This document shows, piece by piece, positions 1 to 4,922 of a DNA stretch of 5,719 bases. Below the pieces are notes generated by a model that was not told where the DNA came from, ran no database searches, and was given only the letters and a program-made list of their open reading frames with translations. Position numbers and translations under genes: made by a program. The first letter of the stretch is position 1; every line of letters starts with the position of its first letter. Source of the DNA: an uncultured Clostridia bacterium. GTDB lineage: Bacteria; Bacillota; Clostridia; TANB77; CAG-508. Location of the stretch: NCBI GenBank assembly GCA_944388645.1, contig CALXJO010000065.1:1-5719 (forward strand), given 5' to 3'.

Positions 1-480
1 AAAAGGTTAGAAAATATATAAAAATTTGATTTGAAATCGTTTTTACCAAAAAAAGGTAATAATTAAGAAATTGAAAAACGGGTTCAAACTATACGGTTTT
101 CAAACAAAAAAAGCATTTTTTAGTGCAAACAGAAAAAAGAAGAGAAGTAAACATAAAACTGAGCTTTAAATTGCACTTCTTTTCCAGATATTTACTTTAA
201 TATTAGAGCCTAATACATATGTTTTTATATTGCTATAATTATGTATGTCAAAAAATTAAAAAGAAGTATAAAAATTTTTGAAAAAGTATATTAGGCTAAA
301 GCTAAAAAACGGGTAACATAATAAAGGGAAATTACAATGGGTTTTGAATCAAAAATTTGACACTTTTTTATGGTCGTTAAAAAAATGATGTACACATTTT
401 AAAAATTAAAAGAGCGAATTTTAATCTAATAAAAAATCAAATGTTAAAAATTTGGGAAAATGATTTAAGGTATATTTTAT
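1..480. other. Gene-free AT-rich region, no recognised feature
   Basis: No reading frame of useful length exists on either strand. The forward frames open at the left edge close within about 30 bases, so at most the last few codons of an upstream gene could be present. A small inverted repeat (TTACC 43-47 / GGTAA 55-59, seven-A loop) has no following T run on either strand and is not a convincing terminator. A 10-bp word AAAAACGGGT occurs twice (74-83 and 305-314). Long-range complementary segments lie between 162 and 303. A seven-codon open frame (337-360, ATG after AAAGGG) is too short to call a gene. Confidence 0.6.
231..239 (+). promoter_or_regulatory. Possible extended -10 promoter element
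   Basis: TGCTATAAT matches the extended -10 form (TGnTATAAT) exactly. The expected -35 position around 211-216 (TAATAC) is poor, so activity would rest on the extended -10. Transcription would start near 246 and run toward an AT-rich stretch with no recognisable gene, so either an unrecognised short RNA is made or the match is fortuitous. In DNA this A+T-rich, chance TATAAT matches are common; the TG dinucleotide makes this one better than most. Confidence 0.25.
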
Positions 481-487
481 TTTTTAG

Positions 488-737
488 TAATTATTAAAAA
501 ATAATAAATTAAACTTTAAAAATAATAAAATAAAAATTAATAAAATAAAAAAATTAAATAATAAAACTTTAAATTAAAAAATAAAAATTAAATTAAATAA
601 TTAAATTAAAATTTAAAAATAAAAATAATAAAAAAATTTAAAATAGAAAATAAATAATAAAATATAAAAAAATAAAAATTAAATAAAAATATAATTTGAA
701 TAATTAAATTTAATAAAAATAAAAAATAATTAAAAAA
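488..737. repeat. Extreme A/T low-complexity tract
   Basis: This stretch of 250 bp contains only four G or C bases (514, 567, 646, 698). Its composition is strand-asymmetric: in 541-660 I count 84 A, 34 T, 1 C and 1 G on the + strand. It is built from variations of AAATAAAA and AAATTAAA. Two internal direct repeats are visible: AAACTTTAAA at 511-520 and 564-573, and AATAAAAATTAAAT at 580-593 and 671-684. TAA stops occur throughout, so it is not coding. Short A runs could give curved DNA or an upstream promoter element for the next gene; replication slippage is the simplest origin. Confidence 0.85.
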
Positions 738-741
738 GGAC

Positions 742-770
742 TTGTTAAAATTAAAAAAATAATATAAAAT
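742..770 (+). promoter_or_regulatory. Probable sigma-A promoter of the M23 peptidase gene
   Basis: A -35 hexamer TTGTTA (742-747, 4 of 6 consensus) is followed after 17 bp by TAAAAT (765-770, 5 of 6). Transcription would start near 776-778 and give a leader of only about 20-25 nt before the coding region. The A/T tract immediately upstream could act as an UP element. Chance -10 matches are common in such DNA, but spacing and position relative to the gene are both right. Confidence 0.45.
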
Positions 771-787
771 AATAACGATAATAAAAA

Positions 788-794
788 AAAGGAG
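788..794 (+). promoter_or_regulatory. Shine-Dalgarno abutting the TTG start of the M23 gene
   Basis: AAAGGAG (788-794) is a clear ribosome binding sequence, yet the only canonical start codon nearby in the correct frame, TTG at 795-797, touches it with no spacer. Normal spacing of 5-9 nt would place initiation on ATT at 801 or 804, both in frame. No ATG, GTG or other TTG is in frame until ATG 882, which would remove most of the membrane anchor. The upstream frame closes at TAA 765-767 with no start codon after it. Confidence 0.6.
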
Positions 795-1799
795 TTGTTT
801 ATTATTAACGTATTAAAAAAATCAGTAACACATATAAGAAAATCTGTAAAATTTACATTATTAATTTTAATAGCAGCAATAATGATATTTGCATTAGTTG
901 CCTATTTTTTTAAGCCTACATACAGTGTAACATTAAATGGCGAATTTATAGGGTATACTAAAAATAAAAGCCAATTACAAGCAAGAATAAACGAAGCAAT
1001 ACAACAAGGCGATGGAGCAAACGTCGCATTCAAACAAGTAGATATAATGCCAGAATATCGATTATGCTTACTAAAAAAAGATGTAGAAACAAACGATGAT
1101 GCAATATATGACAAAGTAATGGAACATAGTACAACTTATTATAGATATTATGCAATATTAGAAGATGGAGAAACAAAATACTATTTAGCAACATTTGATG
1201 AGGCAGAAGATGTCCTAAATCAATTAAAAGAAAAAGAGAGCACAAATAGTGATAAAATTACTATAGAAGAAATCTACAATACAGAAATAAAAGAATTTGC
1301 ACAAGTAGAGACATGTGTTAACGAATTATACAAACAAAAACCAGTAGTAAGAGTTGCACGTACATCAAGTGGAAGTGGAATTCCACCAACATCAACCAAT
1401 ACATCAGGCAAAAAAGTCAATCTTGGAATAAGTTTAATAAGACCAACAGCTGGAGTTGTAACATCAAGATTTGGTCTTCGTAGTAGAAACAATCATAAAG
1501 GTATAGATATAGGTGCACCAGCAGGAACAGCCATATATGCAGCAGCAGCTGGTACAGTTACAGTTTCATCATATGGTTATAATGGCGGTTATGGAAATTA
1601 CGTTATTATAAATCATACAAATGGCGTACAAACAGTATATGCACATTGTAGTTCTCTAGTTGCTACACAAGGACAATATGTATCACAAGGACAATTAATT
1701 GCAAGAGTTGGATCAACAGGAATTTCAACAGGAAACCACTTACACTTAGAAATAAGAGTAAACGGAGTTGCACAAAACCCACAAAACTATTTATATTAG
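795..1799 (+). CDS. Membrane-anchored M23 (LytM-type) peptidoglycan endopeptidase
   Basis: The product is a 334-residue zinc metallopeptidase expected to cut peptide cross-bridges in peptidoglycan on the outer face of the membrane. A short basic N-terminus and one hydrophobic segment (about residues 20-38) form a signal-anchor. Residues 43-190 carry two similar short units (around 43-70, SVTLNGEFIGY, and 119-145, YAILEDGETKYYL), as in clostridial wall hydrolases. A Ser/Thr/Gly/Pro linker (190-206) precedes the M23 domain (about 214-334). All active-site motifs are present: NHKGID (H234, D238), YAH (H284) and HLH (H315, H317). By family knowledge H234, D238 and H317 bind zinc and H284 and H315 are catalytic. 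No G5, LysM or SH3 domain is visible. The start is uncertain: TTG at 795 abuts the Shine-Dalgarno, and ATT at 801 or 804 is better spaced. The gene is monocistronic and ends at the 1809-1843 hairpin. The peptide bond cut and the cellular role (growth, division or sporulation) cannot be told. Confidence 0.9.
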   Translation: MFIINVLKKSVTHIRKSVKFTLLILIAAIMIFALVAYFFKPTYSVTLNGEFIGYTKNKSQLQARINEAIQQGDGANVAFKQVDIMPEYRLCLLKKDVETNDDAIYDKVMEHSTTYYRYYAILEDGETKYYLATFDEAEDVLNQLKEKESTNSDKITIEEIYNTEIKEFAQVETCVNELYKQKPVVRVARTSSGSGIPPTSTNTSGKKVNLGISLIRPTAGVVTSRFGLRSRNNHKGIDIGAPAGTAIYAAAAGTVTVSSYGYNGGYGNYVIINHTNGVQTVYAHCSSLVATQGQYVSQGQLIARVGSTGISTGNHLHLEIRVNGVAQNPQNYLY

Positions 1800-1808
1800 A
1801 ATAAAAAA

Positions 1809-1843
1809 GACTGATTTGCATACAGCAATCAGTCAATTTTTTT
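1809..1843. terminator. Bidirectional intrinsic terminator between convergent genes
   Basis: An 8-bp perfect stem (GACTGATT 1809-1816 with AATCAGTC 1827-1834) encloses a 10-nt loop. On the + strand it is followed by AA and seven T (1837-1843), and on the - strand by six T (complement of 1803-1808). It therefore has terminator geometry for both the M23 gene, whose stop is at 1797-1799, and mecA, whose stop codon (1842-1844) overlaps the T run. Confidence 0.85.
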
Positions 1844-2459
1844 ATAAAAAATATTTTTGACAAGTTTTTATTGCATTATTTTTCATTATAAGTTTTCCAG
1901 ACTCCATCATCTTTGCAACAAAGACATCAGAGTATTTAACATATGTAGAAAATTCAGTAATCGAAGAATACAAAATTTTTAAATTTGGATGATTTATATT
2001 TATTTTTTCAAAAACTAAATAATAGAAATTATTATATAAATAAAGTGAATTATTTTTAGCCATACTCTTCAAATCAATAAAAATATTATCATATAAAGAA
2101 TTAGCAAAAGCACATAAATCATCAAAACTATTAAACCTATAAATCAGAGATTGAGCAGATATATTAGGTGTCTTTCTAGAAACTCTTAATCTCTTTTTTG
2201 GTGGTTCATTGGTAGCTAAAGACCTAGTAATTGTTAAAATAAAAGTTCCATTCTCTAAAGCCAAAGTTTCAACTTTAAGCTGATAATTATCTGTAGAAAA
2301 TCCATAATCCCTCTCTGCTTTATCAAGTACACTTAAAAATAGTGAACGTGTTTCATTAGAATCTGACATAAAAGAATGATAATCAATATCATTAGCTTCT
2401 AAATCTGCATTACTTAATGTTATCTTTATTTTATCATTATTAACTTTTTCAAACTTCAT
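1842..2459 (-). CDS. mecA: MecA-family ClpC adaptor protein
   Basis: The 205-residue product is recognised as MecA, the adaptor that delivers substrates to the ClpC unfoldase and activates its assembly with ClpP; in Bacillus it controls ComK turnover. The N-terminal substrate-binding domain (about 1-82) has the family pattern at its start (MKFEKVNNDKIKITL), then the IDYHSFM segment (25-31) and KAERDYGF (47-54). A short basic linker (about 83-102, PPKKRLRVSRK) leads to the C-terminal ClpC-binding domain (about 103-205), which begins LIYRFNSFDDL. Length is slightly below the 218 residues of Bacillus subtilis MecA, mostly in the linker. The ATG start is supported by AGGAGG (2465-2470) five bases upstream. 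The gene is monocistronic, divergent from the DUF4321-radC-mre operon and convergent with the M23 gene. Its physiological substrates here cannot be inferred. The family call is firm; MecA versus a paralogue such as YpbH is not separable by eye. Confidence 0.9.
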   Translation of the reverse strand: MKFEKVNNDKIKITLSNADLEANDIDYHSFMSDSNETRSLFLSVLDKAERDYGFSTDNYQLKVETLALENGTFILTITRSLATNEPPKKRLRVSRKTPNISAQSLIYRFNSFDDLCAFANSLYDNIFIDLKSMAKNNSLYLYNNFYYLVFEKININHPNLKILYSSITEFSTYVKYSDVFVAKMMESGKLIMKNNAIKTCQKYFL

Positions 2460-2485
2460 TATTACCTCCTCATGCCATTACCTAT

Positions 2486-2514
2486 ATTATACTACTAAAA
2501 TATAAGTATTTAAA
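2486..2514 (-). promoter_or_regulatory. Probable sigma-A promoter of mecA
   Basis: Read on the - strand, TTTAAA (2509-2514, 4 of 6 against TTGACA) is followed after 17 bp by a perfect TATAAT (2486-2491). Transcription would start near 2479-2480, leaving a leader of about 20 nt that contains AGGAGG (2465-2470) and the ATG at 2457-2459. No operator palindrome overlaps it. Confidence 0.6.
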
Positions 2515-2657
2515 TGGACAAAATATGGAAAAATCCTATATATAATATTATATTTAATCTACATCAAAAGTGTAATACTATATATAACATAAAAAAATGA
2601 AAAAATAAAGAAAATTTTGACGAAAATATAAAAAATTATTAAATACACATTATAGTC

Positions 2658-2686
2658 TTGAAAAAAACACCAATTCAATATATAAT
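2658..2686 (+). promoter_or_regulatory. Strong sigma-A promoter of the DUF4321-radC-mreBC operon
   Basis: TTGAAA (2658-2663, 5 of 6) is followed by exactly 17 bp and a perfect TATAAT (2681-2686). This is the best promoter in the window. Transcription would start near 2692-2694, giving a leader of roughly 180 nt before the first clear gene, long for such an operon and rich in hairpins. A weaker possibility with TTGACG (2617-2622) lies upstream. No terminator follows before the radC and mre genes, so this promoter probably serves them all. Confidence 0.75.
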
Positions 2687-2705
2687 ACCATTATATGTAA
2701 GATAT

Positions 2706-2721
2706 GGAAATTAAAATTTCC
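2706..2721 (+). repeat. Short hairpin near the 5' end of the operon leader
   Basis: GGAAAT (2706-2711) and ATTTCC (2716-2721) form a 6-bp stem with a TAAA loop about 13 nt after the predicted transcription start. It could stabilise the 5' end of the mRNA. It also lies inside an open frame of ten codons from ATG 2704 to TAG 2734-2736, which has no good ribosome binding site and is not called as a gene. Confidence 0.4.
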
Positions 2722-2764
2722 GTAGGGCAAAAATAGAAATAAAATGAAAAATAAACGGAGGAGA

Positions 2765-2786
2765 GGTTGAAAAAACATTTTCAACC
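2765..2786 (+). repeat. Hairpin covering the candidate leader-peptide start
   Basis: GGTTGAAAA (2765-2773) and TTTTCAACC (2778-2786) form a perfect 9-bp stem with a 4-nt loop (AACA). It encloses TTG 2767-2769 and the last GG of the ribosome-binding-like GGAGGAGAGG, so folding would restrict initiation there. No T run follows, so it is not an intrinsic terminator. Confidence 0.6.
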
Positions 2787-2826
2787 ATCCAGTTTATGTA
2801 AGCTTTTAAAGCTTACAAATTATTAA
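2767..2826 (+). CDS. Candidate 19-codon leader peptide
   Basis: TTG at 2767 opens a frame of 19 codons ending at TAA 2824-2826. Its predicted product is MKKHFQPSSLCKLLKLTNY. Support comes from a strong Shine-Dalgarno (GGAGG 2757-2761) five bases upstream and from its place in a long leader between a good promoter and the operon. Its start lies in one hairpin, its second half runs through the 5' arm of the large inverted repeat, and its stop lies in that repeat's loop. This arrangement is typical of leader peptides whose translation alters downstream folding. The start is non-ATG, the frame is short and no homologue is recognised, so it may be chance. The first eight residues faintly resemble the start of ribosomal protein L34, but the rest does not. 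Confidence 0.3.
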   Translation: MKKHFQPSSLCKLLKLTNY

Positions 2827-2861
2827 GAAAGGGGAAAGGTGTAAGCTTTAAAAGCTAACAT
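2796..2861 (+). repeat. Large inverted repeat / stem-loop before DUF4321
   Basis: Arms 2796-2817 and 2840-2861 are complementary at 21 of 22 positions, the one mismatch being A2800/A2857. The 22-nt loop (2818-2839) includes GGGGAAAGG (2831-2839). Each arm is itself nearly palindromic: 2798-2816 is a perfect 19-nt palindrome and 2841-2859 matches it with one change. Three foldings are therefore possible: one long hairpin, two small hairpins, or cross-pairing. The 3' arm ends 11 nt before the ATG at 2873. It could be an mRNA control element or a DNA site for a dimeric protein, since the palindrome centres are 43 bp apart, about four helical turns. Confidence 0.8.
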
Positions 2862-2872
2862 CTACTTGGAAA

Positions 2873-3127
2873 ATGAAAGGAAAAGGTACTTGGGTTTGTA
2901 TAATATTTATTTTAGCAGGACTAGTAATAGGAGGACTAATAGGAGAGCTAACATCTGGAGTTAACTTCTTATGGTGGTTATCATATGGACAAGAGTTTGG
3001 CTTATCAGAACCTTTAAAACTTGACCTAGGCGTTATAACACTACAATTCGCAATCATGTTCAAAATAAATATTGCAAGCATATTAGGTGTAATAATTTCT
3101 ATGTTTATATACAGAAAAGCTTTATAG
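2873..3127 (+). CDS. DUF4321 family small membrane protein
   Basis: The 84-residue product fits the DUF4321 family, a small inner-membrane protein of unknown function common beside radC-mreB in Clostridia. Residues 7-25 form one membrane segment with the typical ILAGLVIGGLIGEL pattern. A loop with the family-like TSGVNFLWWLSYGQEFGL (27-44) and LDLGVITLQF follows, and residues 62-80 form a second segment ending IYRKAL. Length is normal for the family. The ATG at 2873 fits the conserved N-terminus, and the frame is closed upstream by TAA 2849-2851. The Shine-Dalgarno is weak (GGA 2868-2870, too close). The better GGGGAAAGG is 33 nt upstream, separated from the start by the inverted-repeat arm, so translation may be regulated or inefficient. 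It is the first gene of the operon, 29 nt ahead of radC. Any role in shape or wall synthesis is inferred only from position. Confidence 0.85.
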   Translation: MKGKGTWVCIIFILAGLVIGGLIGELTSGVNFLWWLSYGQEFGLSEPLKLDLGVITLQFAIMFKINIASILGVIISMFIYRKAL

Positions 3128-3156
3128 TAAAAAATATGGGGTAGAAAGGAAAACAC

Positions 3157-3855
3157 GTGACAATAAAAAAACTACCCATATCAGAAAGACCATACGAAAA
3201 AATGCAAATGTATGGCTCAGAAAATTTATCAAATTCAGAGCTACTTGCAATAATAATAAAAACAGGAACAAACGAAAAAACTTCTGTAGAATTAGCTCAA
3301 GAAATACTAAAGCTTGGTTCTCAAGACAGAAACGACTTGCATTTTTTACAAGACTTATCCATAGAGGAATTTATGCAAATAAAAGGAATAGGCAAAGTGA
3401 AAGCTATACAATTAAAAGCCGTATGTGAACTTACAAAAAGAATGTCTAGACCAATACAGAATATGAATATCAAAATTAGAATACCTCTGGATGTAGCAAA
3501 ATTACTAATGAATGAATTAAAATTTGAAAAAAGAGAAAAAGTAAAAGTATTAATGCTTAACAGAAGAAACATATTGCTAAAAATTATAGATGTTTCTTAT
3601 GGAGGAACAAATTCAGCAATAATCGAACCAAAAGATATTTTGGCAGAACCAATAAAAATGGGAGCACCAAAGATAATCTTGGTACACAATCATCCAAGCG
3701 GAGATCCAAAACCAAGTGTGCAAGACTTAAATCTTACAAAAACAGTATATAAAGCAGGCGAGATGTTAGGTATACAATTAATAGACCATATTGTAATTGG
3801 AAATGAACAATATGAAAGCATTTTTCTAAATAGGAAGGATTGGATAGTAAAATGA
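3157..3855 (+). CDS. radC: RadC family JAB/MPN-domain protein
   Basis: The 232-residue product is RadC (UPF0758), of normal length. The N-terminal part (about 1-95) contains a helix-hairpin-helix-like segment with IKGIGKVKA (75-83), suggesting DNA contact. The C-terminal JAB/MPN metalloprotease-like domain (about 105-230) has the complete metal-binding motif HNHPSGDPKPS followed by D: H177, H179, S187 and D190. The family was once named for DNA repair, but that assignment was withdrawn for the Escherichia coli gene and its biochemical role is unsettled. The GTG start is supported by AAAGGA (3145-3150) six bases upstream and by the family-typical beginning (LPISERPYEKM). The last bases overlap the mreB start as ATGA, implying translational coupling. 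Position just before mreB is conserved across Firmicutes. A maf gene often found between DUF4321 and radC in clostridia is absent. Confidence 0.95.
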   Translation: MTIKKLPISERPYEKMQMYGSENLSNSELLAIIIKTGTNEKTSVELAQEILKLGSQDRNDLHFLQDLSIEEFMQIKGIGKVKAIQLKAVCELTKRMSRPIQNMNIKIRIPLDVAKLLMNELKFEKREKVKVLMLNRRNILLKIIDVSYGGTNSAIIEPKDILAEPIKMGAPKIILVHNHPSGDPKPSVQDLNLTKTVYKAGEMLGIQLIDHIVIGNEQYESIFLNRKDWIVK

Positions 3856-4889
3856 GTTTTTTTTCATTAGGATCAAAAGATATAGGGATGGATTTAGGAA
3901 CATCTAATATTCTAATAACAATAAAAGACAAAGGTATAGTTTTAAACGAGCCAGCTGTTGTGGCTCTAGATAGAAGAACAGGCAGAATAGTTGCAACTGG
4001 GCATGAAGCAAAAGAAATGCTTGGCAGAACTCCTGAGCAAATTAGAGCAGTAAGACCTATGAAAGAAGGTGTTATTGCTGATTTTACTGCCACACAATTA
4101 ATGATTAAAAATATAATTACAAAAATATGTAGAAGGTACAATGTAGGAAAACCAAGAGTTGTTGTCGGAGTTCCATCAGGAATTACAGAAGTAGAAGAAA
4201 GAGCTGTACAAGAAGCTGTTACACAAGCTGGAGCAAGAGAAGTATTTTTAATAGAGGAACCAATGGCTGCAGCTATTGGAGCAGGATTAGACGTTGCCGA
4301 ACCAAATGGAAACATGGTATTAGACATTGGTGGTGGTACAACAGAAGTTGCAGTTATATCTTTAGGAGGAATAGTAATAAGCGATTCTATAAAGATAGCA
4401 GGCGACATTTTAGATGAAGATATAATAAACTACGTAAAAGACAATTTAAATTTGGCAATCGGAAGTACAACAGCAGAACAAGTAAAACTAGAACTTGGCT
4501 GTGCAATGCCTTTAGTTACAAAAAAATCTTTAGAAGTAAGAGGAAGAGACTTAAGCAGTGGACTACCAGAAAATAGAGTTATTACATCAGATGATGTTCT
4601 AGAAGCAATGAGTCCTTCTATAGAAAAAATAGTAGATTTAGTAAAAGCAACATTAGAAAAAACTCCACCTGAACTTGCATCAGATATAGTAGAAAGAGGA
4701 ATAACCCTAACAGGAGGAGGAGCCCTAATAAAAAATATAGATATGTTAATATCACAAAAAACAGAAATACCTGTATACATTGCAGACAGACCTTTAGACT
4801 GTGTTGCAAATGGAACAGGAAAAACCATAGAAGATATGGACAAACTAAGAACAGCCCTAATAAACGCAAGAAAAAGCAAACAACAATAA
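3852..4889 (+). CDS. mreB: Rod shape-determining protein MreB (bacterial actin)
   Basis: The 345-residue product is MreB, an ATP-binding actin homologue that forms membrane-bound filaments and guides the elongation machinery (RodA, PBP2, MreC, MreD). Motifs lie in the expected order: phosphate-1 (DIGMDLGTSN, 10-19), the VVVGVPSGITEVEERA segment (103-118), IEEPMAAAIG with E136 in the hydrolysis position (134-143), phosphate-2 (LDIGGGTTEVAV, 157-168) and the adenosine-binding GITLTGGGALI (283-293). Length matches the family (337-347). ATG 3852 is preferred over TTG 3840: it gives the family N-terminus (MSFF..GSKDIG), overlaps the radC stop as ATGA, and is served by the AGGAAGGATTGGA stretch (3832-3844), whereas the TTG lies inside that stretch. 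Adjacency to mreC marks it as MreB rather than the paralogues Mbl or MreBH. No key residue is missing. It is probably co-expressed from the promoter at 2658-2686. Confidence 0.97.
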   Translation: MSFFSLGSKDIGMDLGTSNILITIKDKGIVLNEPAVVALDRRTGRIVATGHEAKEMLGRTPEQIRAVRPMKEGVIADFTATQLMIKNIITKICRRYNVGKPRVVVGVPSGITEVEERAVQEAVTQAGAREVFLIEEPMAAAIGAGLDVAEPNGNMVLDIGGGTTEVAVISLGGIVISDSIKIAGDILDEDIINYVKDNLNLAIGSTTAEQVKLELGCAMPLVTKKSLEVRGRDLSSGLPENRVITSDDVLEAMSPSIEKIVDLVKATLEKTPPELASDIVERGITLTGGGALIKNIDMLISQKTEIPVYIADRPLDCVANGTGKTIEDMDKLRTALINARKSKQQ

Positions 4890-4922
4890 CCCTTATAATT
4901 TAATAAGCATGAGGAGATAGAG

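Larger units (their letters stand above)
2693..2872 (+). promoter_or_regulatory. Long structured 5' leader of the DUF4321-radC-mre operon
   Basis: The leader holds three separate hairpins: 2706-2721 (GGAAAT/ATTTCC, 4-nt loop), 2765-2786 (9 bp, 4-nt loop) and 2796-2861 (22 bp with one mismatch, 22-nt loop). It also holds two ribosome-binding-like sequences not assigned to the first gene: GGAGGAGAGG (2757-2766) and GGGGAAAGG (2831-2839). The first could serve a short leader peptide beginning at TTG 2767. No hairpin is followed by a T run, so transcription attenuation by an intrinsic terminator is not supported; control of translation or RNA stability fits better. It matches no riboswitch class I recognise. 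The start point is inferred from the promoter. Confidence 0.55.

Noticed and set aside
71..121. TTGAAAA/TTTTCAA stem followed by an A7...T6 stretch, a possible terminator of an upstream gene.
   Set aside because: The stem is nearly all A/T with a long loop, and the T run does not directly follow it. No upstream gene is visible.
337..360. ATG with a fair ribosome binding site (AAAGGG 323-328) opening a frame in the left intergenic region.
   Set aside because: The frame ends in TGA after seven codons, and TGA is a normal stop here, so no gene can be supported.
357..362. Perfect -35 hexamer TTGACA in the left intergenic region.
   Set aside because: No acceptable -10 hexamer lies 15-19 bp downstream; the expected position (380-385) is a run of A.
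2615..2627. TTTTGACGAAAAT resembles a Spo0A box (TGNCGAA) upstream of the operon promoter.
   Set aside because: A seven-base degenerate motif is expected about once or twice by chance in a window of this size. It lies about 75 bp upstream of the predicted transcription start, not at the usual activator position.
2723..2732. GTAGGGCAAA in the leader recalls the AGGGCAAA element of c-di-GMP-I riboswitches.
   Set aside because: The GNRA tetraloop and receptor, the second helix and the other conserved parts of that class are not present.
2767..2790. The start of the leader peptide (MKKHFQPS) resembles the N-terminus of ribosomal protein L34.
   Set aside because: Similarity is limited to about seven residues, the conserved HGFRxRM part is absent, and the frame ends after 19 codons. 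It is not an rpmH gene or a clear remnant of one.
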